The translations under genes and the position numbers were made by a program. 64,000 bases of DNA from the NCBI GenBank assembly GCA_020253445.1, contig JADCBP010000010.1, forward strand, positions 45,135-109,134, written 5' to 3'. The stretch's first letter is position 1, and every line of letters starts with the position of its first letter. The notes beneath the pieces were generated by a model. It was not told where the DNA came from, did not search any database, and saw nothing but the letters and a program-made list of their open reading frames with translations. This document shows, piece after piece, positions 27,222-36,481 of the stretch. This DNA comes from Methylobacterium sp. (GTDB taxonomy: Bacteria > Pseudomonadota > Alphaproteobacteria > Rhizobiales > Beijerinckiaceae).

Positions 27222-28466
27222 ATGTCGAAGACCATGAAAACGGCTCTGTCGCTGGCGGCCTTGCTCGCGGCGGGCGCAGCCCAGGCGCAGGTGAATTGCG
27301 GCGCCACCAGCGGCCGCGTGAACATCGTCGGCAACGAATTTCCGGCCATCAGGACGGTCGCCGCCAATGCCGCGAAATGCCAGACCGGCAACCTGACCGT
27401 GAAATCGAATCTCACGGCCAATCACCAGCGCATCAACCTGCCCGGCATGCAGGGCAACCCGGCGGAATACACGTCCGCCATCATCGCCACCTCGTCGATC
27501 GTGGCGCTCATCAACGAGAACGTCATCCGCCCGCTGGATGCTCTTGTTGCGGCTCACGGGCAGGACATTCCGAAGAACCAGCTCATCACCATCGATGGCA
27601 AGGTGATGGCCGTCGCCTTCATGGCCAATTCCCAGCATCTCGTCTACCGCAAGGATATTCTGGCCCAGGTCGGGGCCGAGCCGCCCAAGACCTATGAGGA
27701 CATGATCCGCATCGGCAGGCTGATCCGCGAGCGCGGCATCCTGAAGAACCCGATCGGCGGCGCCTACAAGGCGGGCTGGTCGCTCGCGCAGGAATTCGTG
27801 AACATGTATACCGGCCATGGCGGCGAGTTCTTCAAGCCGGGCTCGGCGGAAGTGGCCATCAACAATCCCCGGGGCATTGCGGCGCTGAACACCATGAAGG
27901 CGCTGACCGAGCTGATGCACCCGGATTTCCTGACCCATGACAACAACGAGACGAGCGCCGAATGGAAGAGCGGCAACGTCGCGATGATGAACATGTGGGG
28001 CTCGCGCACCGGCGTGCTCATGGCGAGGGAAGGCAATGATCCCAAGGTGGCCGAGAACACCGCCGTCGGCGCCCCGATGACCGTGGGCGGGGGCACCACG
28101 CCGGCCACCACGCTCTGGTGGGATGGCTGGACGGTTGCCCGCAACATCTCGGACGAGGATGCCCGCGCAACCTTCCTCGCGATGAAGAACGGCATCTCGC
28201 CCGCCATCCTCAATGACGAGACCATGGGCCAGGCCGTGTGGATGATCGCCGGCTACAGGCCCGCCCCGGTGAACCAGGGCGTGATGCAGACCATGGCGAT
28301 GGGCGCGAGGCCCTATCCGATGCTGCCCTATATGGGCCTGCTGCATACCGCGCTCGGCGATGGCATCGCGCCCTTCCTGCAGGGCCGCAAGGACGCCGCG
28401 ACGACGCTCGCCGATATCGAAAAGGCCTATAACACGGCCGCGAAGGAAAAGGGCTTCCTGAAATAA
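27222..28466 (+). CDS. Sugar-type ABC transporter substrate-binding protein
   Basis: The 414-residue periplasmic protein has a signal peptide (MSKTMKTALSLAALLAAGAAQA). The body has the extracellular solute-binding (cluster B, family 1) pattern, with a repeated ligand-lobe segment, e.g. QHLVYRKDILAQVGAEPPKTYEDM (residues about 135-158) and SAEWKSGNVAMMNMWGSRTG. Family members bind sugars, polyols and other small organics. The ATG at 27222 follows GGGGAGG. It opens the operon with two permeases (28702, 29735) and an ATPase (30727). The stop is followed by a 235-bp gap holding repeats and the mini-ORF leader, so permease expression may be separately controlled. Confidence 0.9.
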   Translation: MSKTMKTALSLAALLAAGAAQAQVNCGATSGRVNIVGNEFPAIRTVAANAAKCQTGNLTVKSNLTANHQRINLPGMQGNPAEYTSAIIATSSIVALINENVIRPLDALVAAHGQDIPKNQLITIDGKVMAVAFMANSQHLVYRKDILAQVGAEPPKTYEDMIRIGRLIRERGILKNPIGGAYKAGWSLAQEFVNMYTGHGGEFFKPGSAEVAINNPRGIAALNTMKALTELMHPDFLTHDNNETSAEWKSGNVAMMNMWGSRTGVLMAREGNDPKVAENTAVGAPMTVGGGTTPATTLWWDGWTVARNISDEDARATFLAMKNGISPAILNDETMGQAVWMIAGYRPAPVNQGVMQTMAMGARPYPMLPYMGLLHTALGDGIAPFLQGRKDAATTLADIEKAYNTAAKEKGFLK

Positions 28467-28476
28467 GTCTCCCTGG

Positions 28477-28551
28477 GGCAAGTGCCGGAGCAAGTGGCGG
28501 GACGGGTGGCGCGGCAAGTGGCGGGGCAAGTGGCGCGGCAAGTGGCGGGGC
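28477..28551. repeat. 12-bp tandem repeats between binding-protein and permease genes
   Basis: About six imperfect copies of a GGCAAGTGGCGC-type unit follow the binding-protein gene. They alternate GCGC and GGGG variants and may fold or slip. Confidence 0.8.
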
Positions 28552-28659
28552 ATGCCGCCATCCGCCCTTTCTTGTCCGCTCGGGCCATCCGGCGTGATGG
28601 CGACCGCACGCGTGCTCCCGCCCCGTCGCCCGCCCCGCTGCCCACCAGGCCGTGCCGGC

Positions 28660-28701
28660 ATGAAGGAGAAGGCATGAAGGAGGAGGTATGAAGGAGGAGG
28701 C
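28660..28701 (+). promoter_or_regulatory. Three chained mini-ORFs with repeated ribosome binding sites
   Basis: Three 14-bp tandem units (starts 28660, 28674, 28688) each hold ATGAAGGAG. Each ATG opens a five-codon frame (MKEKA, MKEEV, MKEEA) whose TGA overlaps the next ATG as ATGA; the last TGA overlaps the permease ATG at 28702. Each unit also supplies a purine-rich Shine-Dalgarno sequence for the next ATG. Confidence 0.75.
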
Positions 28702-29724
28702 ATGAAACACGCGACATTCCTGCGCTTCTTCCTGCCCACCGCCACCGCGATGGTGCTGTTCATCGCGCTGCCGATCGTCTCGGTGCTGATCCAGTCGGTT
28801 CATGTCCCGCATGACCGGGTCGTGGTGGAGGTGGAGAATTGCACGCCCTTCGGCTGCACGAAATCCACCGTGATCGACCAGGCCGCCACGCAGAAACTGC
28901 GCGACGAGAAGCCGCTCGGGCGGTTCGTCGGCCTCGCGATCTACACGGATCGCTCGCATCTCGCCTTCGCGGAGATCGGCGAGGCATGGAGCCGCGCGGG
29001 GGGCATCGGCGATTTCCTCGGGCGGGTGATGAACCTGCCCTTCTACCGGGCGCTGGCCTTCACGCTCACCTACATGGTGCTGGTCACGCCGCTCTCGATC
29101 CTGCTCGGCTTCGTGGTGGCCGTGGCGGTGAACGCCATTCCGCGGCTTTTTCGCGGACCCGTGATCTTCTTCTCGCTGCTGCCGATGATCGTGACGCCGC
29201 TCGTGGGCGCGCTGATCCTGTTCTGGATGGTCGATTCCCGCGGCATCATCGGCGCGGCGGTGCAATGGCTCGCGAATGACGCGAACCTCTCGCTGAAAGC
29301 CTCGACGCCGCTGACCTGGATCATGCTGATCGTCTATGGCACATGGTCCACCGCGCCCTTCGCCTTCGTGGTCTATTATGCCGGCCTGCAGACCGTGCCG
29401 CAGGATTCGCTGGAAAGCGCGATGCTCGATGGCGCGACGCGCTGGCAGCGCATCCGCTACATCGTGCTGCCGCATCTCGCGCCGCTGACGGTGTTCATGT
29501 TCCTCATCAAGATCATGGACAATTTCCGCGTCTTCGAGCCGATCGTCAGCTTCAATGCGGCCGCGCATGCGCAGTCGCTCTCCTATTTCATCTATTCCGA
29601 TCTCGGCGGGGAGACGCGGCTGCTCTCCTCGGCGGCGGCGACCTCGGTGCTGACGATTTCCGGCGTGCTGGTTCTGCTATCCCCCGCTCTGGTGCGCACC
29701 TGGCGCCAGTTCGGCAAGGCGTGA
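28702..29724 (+). CDS. ABC transporter permease (MalF/UgpA type)
   Basis: The 340-residue membrane protein has six predicted helices and the cytoplasmic EAA-loop ESAMLDGATRWQRIRYIVLPHLAP (residues about 234-257), which contacts the ATPase. There is a longer periplasmic segment after helix 1 (residues about 30-100, with Cys47 and Cys52), as in MalF-like subunits. It pairs with the second permease 10 bp downstream. Its ATG at 28702 is the fourth in a ladder of duplicated start sites. Confidence 0.88.
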   Translation: MKHATFLRFFLPTATAMVLFIALPIVSVLIQSVHVPHDRVVVEVENCTPFGCTKSTVIDQAATQKLRDEKPLGRFVGLAIYTDRSHLAFAEIGEAWSRAGGIGDFLGRVMNLPFYRALAFTLTYMVLVTPLSILLGFVVAVAVNAIPRLFRGPVIFFSLLPMIVTPLVGALILFWMVDSRGIIGAAVQWLANDANLSLKASTPLTWIMLIVYGTWSTAPFAFVVYYAGLQTVPQDSLESAMLDGATRWQRIRYIVLPHLAPLTVFMFLIKIMDNFRVFEPIVSFNAAAHAQSLSYFIYSDLGGETRLLSSAAATSVLTISGVLVLLSPALVRTWRQFGKA

Positions 29725-29734
29725 GGAGGAAGCC

Positions 29735-30616
29735 ATGGCCGCACTTGCCCGGAAACGCCCCGTGACCCTGAACCTGCTGCTCGGCGGGTTCCTGATCCTC
29801 TGGCTTCTGATCGCGATCTTCCCCTTTGCCTGGACGCTCTGGGGAAGCTTCAAGGTCGAGGGTGATTTCTTCTCGAAAGCGAGCTGGCAGAACGCGCTGT
29901 TCGGCCCGCTGACGCGCCTCGAACATGGCAGCGCCTTCACCGGCGCGGGCTATCACGGGGCCTGGGTGCAGGAGGAATTCTGGCGCGCGGCGCTGAATTC
30001 GCTCATCGTCGTGGTCCTGGTGGTGGTGATCTCGCTCACCTTCGGCACGCTGGGCGGTTATGCGCTCAGCCGCTCGACCTATCCTTACGCCTTCTGGCTG
30101 CTGCTTCTGGCGCTGGTCTTCCGGGCCATGCCGCCGCTGACGCTCGTTTCAGGCTATCTGCTGCCCTTCTACCAGTGGAACCTCTGGGGCCACCTTCCCA
30201 CCGCGATCATCGTGCTGGTGGCGATCAACCAGCCCTTCACCCTGTGGATGCTCACGGCCTTTTTCCGCAACATCCCCAAGGATCTGGATGAAAGCGCCCG
30301 GGTTGATGGCTGCACGCCGTTCCAGGCTTTCCGGCATGTCATCATCCCCGTCATGTGGCCGGGGGTGATCACCACGGGGCTGTTCTCGTTCCTGCTCGCC
30401 TATAACGATTTCGTTGTCACCTCGATGCTGCTCTCGAAGCAGAACCAGACGATGATCCCCAAGATCGCGAGCTTCCTCGGCACCACGCAGACCGAGGGCA
30501 ACGTGATGTTCGCGGTCTCCTCGGTCGTGTCGGTGACGGCGCCGCTCTTCCTGCTGGTGATGTTCTTCCAGCGCCAGATCGTCTCCGGTCTCACGGCCGG
30601 CGCGGTGAAAGGATGA
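29735..30616 (+). CDS. ABC transporter permease (MalG/UgpE type)
   Basis: The 293-residue protein has six predicted helices and the EAA loop DESARVDGCTPFQAFRHVIIPVMWPG (residues about 188-213). It is the shorter MalG-like partner of the preceding permease. The ATG at 29735 has GAGGAGG upstream. Stop TGA (30614-30616) touches the start of a palindromic repeat, which separates it from the ATPase gene by 110 bp. Confidence 0.88.
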   Translation: MAALARKRPVTLNLLLGGFLILWLLIAIFPFAWTLWGSFKVEGDFFSKASWQNALFGPLTRLEHGSAFTGAGYHGAWVQEEFWRAALNSLIVVVLVVVISLTFGTLGGYALSRSTYPYAFWLLLLALVFRAMPPLTLVSGYLLPFYQWNLWGHLPTAIIVLVAINQPFTLWMLTAFFRNIPKDLDESARVDGCTPFQAFRHVIIPVMWPGVITTGLFSFLLAYNDFVVTSMLLSKQNQTMIPKIASFLGTTQTEGNVMFAVSSVVSVTAPLFLLVMFFQRQIVSGLTAGAVKG

Positions 30617-30662
30617 GCATGCTGCGAAAAAATGGACACCGGTTTTTCGCGAAAAGCATGCG
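30616..30662. repeat. Palindromic intergenic repeat
   Basis: AGCATGCT near 30616 and AGCATGC at 30655-30661 flank an inner CGAAAAA/TTTTTCG pair around GGACACCGG. This layout is like the abundant intergenic palindromic repeats in Hyphomicrobiales. It lies between the second permease and the ATPase and could dampen or stabilise the transcript. The rest of 30663-30726 holds only the approach to the ATPase gene. Confidence 0.55.
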
Positions 30663-30726
30663 AAAACAAGATGATGAATCTTCGATGCGTTTTCCGGGAA
30701 ATGCACAGGGCGCGAGGGTGTAAGCC

Positions 30727-31782
30727 ATGGCTGAAATCCGGCTCGTCAACCTTTCGAAGCGCTGGGGCGCGGTCACGGGCGTCAGGAGCTGCAACCTGCA
30801 TATCGCGGATGGCGAATTCCTCGTGCTGCTCGGCCCCTCGGGCTGCGGCAAGACCACGACCATGCGCATGATCGCGGGCCTCGAGGATGTCACCGAAGGC
30901 GAGATCCGCATCGGCGACCGCCTCGTGAACCATCTCGACCCCAAGGATCGCGACATCGCCATGGTGTTCCAGTCCTACGGGCTCTACCCGACCATGACGG
31001 TCTACGAGAATATCCGCTTCCCCCTGAAGGTGCGGAAGATCCCCGAGGCCGACCACCATGACCGCGTGATGCGCGCGGCGAAGACCGTGGAACTCACCGA
31101 ACTGCTTGATCGCAAGCCGGCGGCGCTCTCCGGCGGCCAGCGCCAGCGCGTGGCGCTCGCGCGCGCCATCGTGCGCAAGCCGAAGGTGTTTCTGATGGAT
31201 GAGCCGCTCTCGAACCTCGATGCGAAGCTCCGCGTCTCCACCCGCGCGCAGATCAAGAACCTGCACCACGAACTCAAGACCACCACCATCTACGTGACGC
31301 ACGACCAGATCGAGGCGATGACCCTCGCCGATCGGGTGGTGGTGATGAACAAGGGCGAGGTGCAGCAGGTGGGCACGCCGCTCGAGATCTACGACCGGCC
31401 CGCGAACACTTTCGTCGCCTCCTTCATCGGCAACCCGGCGATGAACCTCATTCCCGGCCGGATACAGGGCGGAACCTTCACCGCGCCGGGCATCGCTGTT
31501 CCGGGCCTGCTTGCGCTGGATGGACCGGTGACGCTGGGTTTCCGCGCCGAGGACGCGCAGGTGGCGGTGTCGGGCGAGATCACGGCGCCGGTCTATTCGA
31601 TGGAATTGCTGGGCGATTCCTCCATGGTCACGCTGCAACTCGGAGGAGCGGCCCTGGCGGCGATCAAGACGCCGAAGGATTTCCAGGCGCGGATCGGCGC
31701 GACGCTGTCGGCCCGCGTGCCCGCCGGCCTTTGCCATCTCTTCGATGCGGCCAGCGGCCGGCGGCTGGAAGGCCGGCCATGA
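30727..31782 (+). CDS. ABC transporter ATP-binding protein (UgpC/MalK type)
   Basis: The 351-residue ATPase has Walker A GPSGCGKT, the Q-loop VFQSYGLYPTMTVYEN, signature LSGGQRQRVALARAIV, Walker B VFLMDEPLSNLD, H-loop VTHDQIEAM and a C-terminal regulatory TOBE-like domain (residues about 240-345). This is the MalK/UgpC subfamily that energises sugar-type importers. It follows the second permease and ends in ATGA overlap (31779-31782) with a possible upstream start of the next gene. The energy-coupling assignment is strong; the substrate is not. Confidence 0.92.
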   Translation: MAEIRLVNLSKRWGAVTGVRSCNLHIADGEFLVLLGPSGCGKTTTMRMIAGLEDVTEGEIRIGDRLVNHLDPKDRDIAMVFQSYGLYPTMTVYENIRFPLKVRKIPEADHHDRVMRAAKTVELTELLDRKPAALSGGQRQRVALARAIVRKPKVFLMDEPLSNLDAKLRVSTRAQIKNLHHELKTTTIYVTHDQIEAMTLADRVVVMNKGEVQQVGTPLEIYDRPANTFVASFIGNPAMNLIPGRIQGGTFTAPGIAVPGLLALDGPVTLGFRAEDAQVAVSGEITAPVYSMELLGDSSMVTLQLGGAALAAIKTPKDFQARIGATLSARVPAGLCHLFDAASGRRLEGRP

Positions 31783-31786
31783 GTGA

Positions 31787-31816
31787 GCCGGCCAGGAGAA
31801 AGCCGACCAGGAGAAA
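31787..31816 (+). repeat. 15-bp tandem duplication of a ribosome binding region
   Basis: GCCGGCCAGGAGAAA and GCCGACCAGGAGAAA stand head to tail just before the ATG at 31824, giving two AGGAG sequences. Confidence 0.85.
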
Positions 31817-31823
31817 GCCAGCC

Positions 31824-32333
31824 ATGAGCGAGGCGGAAGCCCATCTTGCCCGTTCGCGCGAGACGCTTGCCGTGATCCAGCGGATGGAAGCGGCGTTGGC
31901 TGCGAATTCCAACCGCATGGACGAGCATTTCCATGCCGATTTCACCTGGCGCGGCAATGCCGGTTGCGGGGTGAAGAACGGCCTCGCGGCATTCCGGCGG
32001 AACTGGCAATTGCCCCTGCGCGCGGCCTTCACGCAACGCATCTACAAGACCGAGAAGTTCCTGGCCGATGGCGATTGGGCCTCCTGCTTCGGGCAGATCG
32101 AGGCCACGCATTCCGGCGCCTTCATGGGCATTCCGCCCACGGGCAGGCGCGTCATCATCCCCTACATGGATTTCTGGCGGGTCGAGGACGGCCGCATCGC
32201 CGACAACCCCGTCTTCGTCGATTTCGCCGCCGTGCTGGCGCAACTCGGGCGCGACGTTTTCGCGGGCGAGGGCTGGGAGGCCTTCGATCGCGCGGAGCGC
32301 ATTCCTCCGGCCCCGCCGGAAAACCCCCTCTGA
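31824..32333 (+). CDS. SnoaL/NTF2-like protein, single domain
   Basis: The 169-residue protein has one SnoaL-like fold: ARSRETLAVIQRMEAALAANSNRMDEHFHADFTWRG, then SCFGQIEATHSGAFMGIPPTGRRVIIPYMDFWRVEDGRIADNPVFVD. HFHADFTW and the central IEATHSG followed by IPPTG are typical of SnoaL-like polyketide-cyclase-fold proteins. No catalytic residues can be proved. It is expected to be soluble. Position between the transporter and the HisD-like dehydrogenase, with an adjacent duplicated ribosome binding site, argues for a role in the same pathway. A longer start at 31779 is possible. Confidence 0.75.
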   Translation: MSEAEAHLARSRETLAVIQRMEAALAANSNRMDEHFHADFTWRGNAGCGVKNGLAAFRRNWQLPLRAAFTQRIYKTEKFLADGDWASCFGQIEATHSGAFMGIPPTGRRVIIPYMDFWRVEDGRIADNPVFVDFAAVLAQLGRDVFAGEGWEAFDRAERIPPAPPENPL

Positions 32334-32357
32334 GGGCAGGCATTCCAGGAGCAGTTC

Positions 32358-33668
32358 ATGGCGATCATTTCCCTGAAATCCGGCAAGCCGGCAGACCAGC
32401 GCAACGAGGACGATGCGAAGGTCCGCGCCACCGTCGAGGCGATCCTGAGGGATATCGAAACACGTGGCGACGCTGCCGTGCGCGAACTCGCGCTGAAATT
32501 CGACCATTACGCGCCTCCCGCCTTCCGCCTCACCGCTTCCGAGATCGAGGCGGCCATGGCCCGGGTCGCCCCGCGCGACATGGAGGATATCCGCTTCGCG
32601 CAGGCGCAGATCCGGCGTTTCGCCGAGGCCCAGCGCGCGAGCATGCAGGATATCGAGGTGGAAACGCTGCCGGGCGTCATTCTCGGGCATCGGCACATTC
32701 CGGTTCAGTCGGTCGGCTGCTACGTGCCGGGCGGCAAGTTCCCGATGGTCGCCTCCGCGCATATGTCGGTGCTCACCGCTTCCGTGGCAGGCGTGCCGCG
32801 CATCATCGCCTCGGCCCCGCCCGTGAATGGTGAACCGCATCCGGCCATCGTCGCGGCGATGCATCTGGGCGGCGCGCATGAGATCTACGTGCTCGGCGGC
32901 ATCCAGGCCGTGGGCGCGATGGCGCTCGGCACCGGGACGATCAAGCCGGTCGACATGCTCGTGGGCCCCGGCAATGCCTTCGTGGCGGAAGCGAAGCGCC
33001 AGCTCTATGGCCGCGTCGGCATCGATCTCTTCGCGGGGCCGACCGAGACCATGGTCATCGCGGATGACACGGTGGATGCCGAACTCTGCGCGACCGATCT
33101 GCTCGGGCAGGCCGAGCATGGCTACAATTCGCCGGCCTGCCTCATCACCCATTCGCGCCGCCTCGCGGAGGGCACTTTGGCCGAAGTGGAACGGCTTCTG
33201 AAAATCCTCCCCACCGCCGAGACCGCCGCCATCAGCTGGCGCGATTACGGCGACGTGATCCTCTGCGACAGCCACGAGGAGATGCTGCAGGTCGCGAACG
33301 ACATGGCCTATGAGCATGTGCAGGTCATGACCGACCGCGATGACTGGTATCTTGCCAACATGCATTCCTATGGCGCGCTCTTCCTCGGCGCGCGCACCAA
33401 TGTGGCGAATGGCGACAAGGTGATCGGCACCAACCACACGCTGCCCACCAGGCGCGCCGGGCGCTACACGGGCGGGCTCTGGGTCGGCAAGTTTCTGAAA
33501 ACGCACAGCTATCAGCGTGTCACCACGGATGAGGCTGCGGCGCTGATCGGCGAATATGGCTCGCGGCTCTGCATGCTCGAGGGCTTCGTGGGCCATGCCG
33601 AGCAATGCAATATCCGCGTGCGGAGATATGGCCGCCGGAACGTGCCCTACGGCGTGGCGGCGGAATGA
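32358..33668 (+). CDS. Histidinol-dehydrogenase-family NAD-dependent oxidoreductase (HpsN-like)
   Basis: The 436-residue protein has the HisD family core: [17 protein letters not shown], then [28 protein letters not shown] and [15 protein letters not shown], ending with [20 protein letters not shown]. HisD itself makes histidine. The paralogue HpsN oxidises (R)-2,3-dihydroxypropane-1-sulfonate to sulfolactate, and sequences with the [19 protein letters not shown] segment seen here are commonly annotated as that type. With an ABC transporter, SDR and LacI regulator beside it, a catabolic role is likelier than histidine synthesis. The exact substrate is not decided by the sequence. Confidence 0.78.
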   Translation: MAIISLKSGKPADQRNEDDAKVRATVEAILRDIETRGDAAVRELALKFDHYAPPAFRLTASEIEAAMARVAPRDMEDIRFAQAQIRRFAEAQRASMQDIEVETLPGVILGHRHIPVQSVGCYVPGGKFPMVASAHMSVLTASVAGVPRIIASAPPVNGEPHPAIVAAMHLGGAHEIYVLGGIQAVGAMALGTGTIKPVDMLVGPGNAFVAEAKRQLYGRVGIDLFAGPTETMVIADDTVDAELCATDLLGQAEHGYNSPACLITHSRRLAEGTLAEVERLLKILPTAETAAISWRDYGDVILCDSHEEMLQVANDMAYEHVQVMTDRDDWYLANMHSYGALFLGARTNVANGDKVIGTNHTLPTRRAGRYTGGLWVGKFLKTHSYQRVTTDEAAALIGEYGSRLCMLEGFVGHAEQCNIRVRRYGRRNVPYGVAAE

Positions 33669-34441
33669 TGAGCACGGTTTCGCTTCCCCGCATGCCGTCC
33701 TTCCGGCTCGACGGCCGGCGCGCGCTCGTCACCGGCGCCTCCTCCGGCATCGGCCTTGGCGCGGCGGCAGCACTCGCCGAGGCGGGCGCGGCGGTGACGT
33801 TGGTGGCCAGGCGGCGCGATGAGCTGGAGGCTGTGGCCGGGGCCATCCGCGATGCGGGCGGCAAGGCGGAAGCGCAGGCGCTGGACATCACCGATCTTGC
33901 CGCGACGGCCGCCTTCGTGGCGCAGGCCGGGCCGTTCGATGTGCTCGTCAATTCCGCCGGCATGGCGCGCCACGCGCCCGCGCTGGACACGACGCCCGAG
34001 GATTACGACGCCGCGATGAACCTCAACCTGCGCGCGGCCTATTTCCTCACGCGTGAGGTGGCGCGCGGGCTGATCGCGGCGAAGAAACCGGGTTCGCTCA
34101 TCCAGGTCTCCTCGCAGATGGGCCATGTCGGCGGGCCGGATCGCGCGGTCTACTGCGCGAACAAGCACGCGCTGGAGGGCATGACCAGGGCGATGGCGCT
34201 GGAATGGGCCGCGCATGGCATCCGCGTCAACACGCTCTGCCCCACCTTCATCCGCACGCCGCTGGCCGAACAAACCCTCGCCATCCCCGAGCGCAAGGCG
34301 TGGATCCTGACGAAGATCAAGCTGGGGCGCGTGGGCGAGATCGAGGATCTGATGGGCCCCATCGTGTTCCTCGCCTCCGGGGCCTCGGCGCTGATGACCG
34401 GCACGCATCTCATCATCGATGGAGGCTGGACCGCGGAATGA
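33665..34441 (+). CDS. SDR-family oxidoreductase
   Basis: The 258-residue classical SDR has [24 protein letters not shown], the active-site Ser in VSSQMGHV and [10 protein letters not shown] as YxxxK, ending with [12 protein letters not shown]. Its start overlaps the dehydrogenase stop (ATGATGA). HpsN-like dehydrogenases are often neighboured by an SDR in hydroxy-sulfonate or polyol catabolism, but this is context only. It overlaps the regulator gene by 4 bp at its end (34438-34441), so translation is coupled. Confidence 0.85.
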   Translation: MMSTVSLPRMPSFRLDGRRALVTGASSGIGLGAAAALAEAGAAVTLVARRRDELEAVAGAIRDAGGKAEAQALDITDLAATAAFVAQAGPFDVLVNSAGMARHAPALDTTPEDYDAAMNLNLRAAYFLTREVARGLIAAKKPGSLIQVSSQMGHVGGPDRAVYCANKHALEGMTRAMALEWAAHGIRVNTLCPTFIRTPLAEQTLAIPERKAWILTKIKLGRVGEIEDLMGPIVFLASGASALMTGTHLIIDGGWTAE

Positions 34442-35469
34442 CCGGCTCCCGCCCCCTCGAAAAGGTCACGAGCGCCGATGTCGCGCGGCTCGCGGGCGTG
34501 TCGCAATCGGCGGTGTCGCGCGTCTTCACGCCGGGCGCCTCGGCCTCGCCCGAGACCGCCGCGAAGGTGCGCGCGGCTGCCGAACGCCTCGGCTATCGGC
34601 CCAATGTTCTGGCCCGCGCGATGATCACCGGGCGCAGCCGCATCATCGGGCTGGTGGTCGCCTATCTCGAAAACCAGTTCTACCCCGTGGCGCTGGAGCG
34701 GCTTTCGAGCGCGCTGCAGGATCGGGGCTACCACATCCTCATCTTCATGGCGGGGAACGCGGCCGAGAATGTCGGTCAGGTGCTCGGCGAATTGCTGGAT
34801 TATCAGGTGGATGGCATCATCACGGCTTCCGTCGCGATGACAAATGATCTCACCACGCGCTGCCAGGCCGCGGGCATTCCCGTGGTGATGTTCAATCGCG
34901 GGCAGAACGATCCGCGCCTCAGCGAGGTGACATCCGACAATCGCGCCGGCGGGCGGCGTGTCGCGGAATTCCTGATCGCCGGCGGTCACGGGCGCATCGC
35001 GCATGTCATGGGCTGGCAGGGTTCCTCCACCGGGCGCGACCGCGCGGAGGGGTTCCGCGAGGGCATGGCGGCGGCGGGGCTCGAACCCTTCGCGATGGTC
35101 GATGGCGAGTATTCCCGCGAGCGCGCGGCCGAGGTCGCCCGCGCGATGTGTTCCGAGCCGGAAAGGCCCGATGCCATTTTCGTCGGCAATGATCACATGG
35201 CCTTCGCGGTGATCGACGAGCTGGTGCATCGCATGGGCCTGCGCGTGCCGGAGGATGTCTCGATCGTCGGCTATGACGATGTGCCCATGGCCGGCTGGGG
35301 CGCCTACAACCTCACCACGATCCGCCAGCCGGTGGAGGCGATGGTGGATGCCACCGTCGCGACCCTGCTCGGCCAGATCGAGGGCGATTCCGAGCCGCAT
35401 CATCACCGCATCGATGGGCCGCTCGTCATCCGCCGCTCCGCCCGTCTTCCCGAAGGATACCGCCCATGA
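34438..35469 (+). CDS. LacI-family transcriptional regulator
   Basis: The 343-residue regulator has an N-terminal HTH (TSADVARLAGVSQSAVSRVFTPG, residues about 11-33), the hinge AERLGYRPNVLARAM and a periplasmic-binding-protein-like ligand domain. It is encoded within the operon it presumably controls. Start and stop overlap neighbours by 4 bp. The two operator-like palindromes with central CG at 27090-27129 are natural targets. LacI regulators of this type bind the pathway's sugar-like effector. Confidence 0.88.
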   Translation: MTGSRPLEKVTSADVARLAGVSQSAVSRVFTPGASASPETAAKVRAAAERLGYRPNVLARAMITGRSRIIGLVVAYLENQFYPVALERLSSALQDRGYHILIFMAGNAAENVGQVLGELLDYQVDGIITASVAMTNDLTTRCQAAGIPVVMFNRGQNDPRLSEVTSDNRAGGRRVAEFLIAGGHGRIAHVMGWQGSSTGRDRAEGFREGMAAAGLEPFAMVDGEYSRERAAEVARAMCSEPERPDAIFVGNDHMAFAVIDELVHRMGLRVPEDVSIVGYDDVPMAGWGAYNLTTIRQPVEAMVDATVATLLGQIEGDSEPHHHRIDGPLVIRRSARLPEGYRP

Positions 35470-36455
35470 CCGCTTTTTCGAACCGCTGGCCGGATTTCCG
35501 TGATTACATCATCGATATCACGAAGGAGATCTGGGAAGATCGCGGCATTGGCACGCTGAACCATTATTACGCGCCCGATATTCCCGTGCGCTCGCCCATG
35601 GGCGTGAGCCGGGGCAACCAGGCGGTGATCGCCGCGACCATGGCGACCGTGAACGAATTCCCCGATCGCCAGCTCTTCGCGGAGGACGTGATCTTCTCCG
35701 CGGATGAAGCCCACGGGTTTCTCTCCTCGCATCGCATCATCTCCACCGGCACGCATCTCGCCGACGGCGCTTTCGGCCCGGCGACCGGCAAGCGCTTCCA
35801 GATCCGGATCATCGCGGATTGCGCGGCAAGGAACGACACGATCCACGATGAATGGCTCGTGCGCGATCATGGCGGCATCGTGCGCCAGCTCGGCATGGTG
35901 CCGGAGGAACATGCGCGGATGCTGATCCGCCGCGAGGGCGGCATCGAGCAGGCGAGCCGCCCGCTCACGCCGGAAACCGATCCGCCGGATGTCTACCGGG
36001 GCCGGGGCAATGCGAACCCCTGGGGCGCTCGTTATGCCGGGATGCTCACGCGCATCATGGCGGCGGATTTCAACCACATCCACACCCATTACGATCGCGC
36101 GGTGATCGGGGAATATCCGGGCGCGCAACAGGCCCTGGGCCGGAAGGCCGTGGCCGCCTTCTGGGTGGGCCTGCGCGCCTCCTTCCCCTCCGCCACCTTC
36201 GAGATCCACCATCAGATCGGCATGGAGGCGGACATGCTCTCCCCGCGTGCCGCGATCCGCTGGTCGCTCACCGGCAAGCATGAGGGCTGGGGCGCCTTCG
36301 GCCGGCCCACCGGCGCGCGGGTGCATGTGATGGGCATCAGCCATGCCGAATTCGGCCCCTTCGGCCCCGATGGCATCGGGCTGCGCCGGGAATTCACGCT
36401 CTACGATGAAATCGCGATCTGGAAACAGATCCTCCTCCACACAGGTGACGCATGA
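35466..36455 (+). CDS. SnoaL/NTF2-like protein, two domains
   Basis: The 329-residue protein shows two NTF2-like halves. The first starts FRDYIIDITKEIWEDRGIGTLNHYYAPDIPVRSPMGVSRGN; the second has NHIHTHYDRAVIGEYPGAQQALGRKAVAAFWVGLRASFPSATFEIHHQIG. It is the second double-NTF2 protein in this neighbourhood, after the divergent one at 25912. It begins 4 bp inside the end of the LacI gene and ends 4 bp inside the bicupin gene, so it is certainly part of the operon. Catalysis cannot be assigned. Confidence 0.75.
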   Translation: MTAFSNRWPDFRDYIIDITKEIWEDRGIGTLNHYYAPDIPVRSPMGVSRGNQAVIAATMATVNEFPDRQLFAEDVIFSADEAHGFLSSHRIISTGTHLADGAFGPATGKRFQIRIIADCAARNDTIHDEWLVRDHGGIVRQLGMVPEEHARMLIRREGGIEQASRPLTPETDPPDVYRGRGNANPWGARYAGMLTRIMAADFNHIHTHYDRAVIGEYPGAQQALGRKAVAAFWVGLRASFPSATFEIHHQIGMEADMLSPRAAIRWSLTGKHEGWGAFGRPTGARVHVMGISHAEFGPFGPDGIGLRREFTLYDEIAIWKQILLHTGDA

Positions 36456-36481
36456 TCCCGCAACAGATGACCCCGCAACAG
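36452..36481 (+). repeat. 15-bp tandem duplication at the bicupin start
   Basis: ATGATCCCGCAACAG is followed by ATGACCCCGCAACAG, and then a third ATG. It encodes MIPQQ MTPQQ before MESRIV. The true start may be any of the three ATGs. Confidence 0.9.

Noticed and set aside
28477..28551. CRISPR-like array
   Set aside because: The repeats are 12-bp head-to-tail units with no unique spacers.
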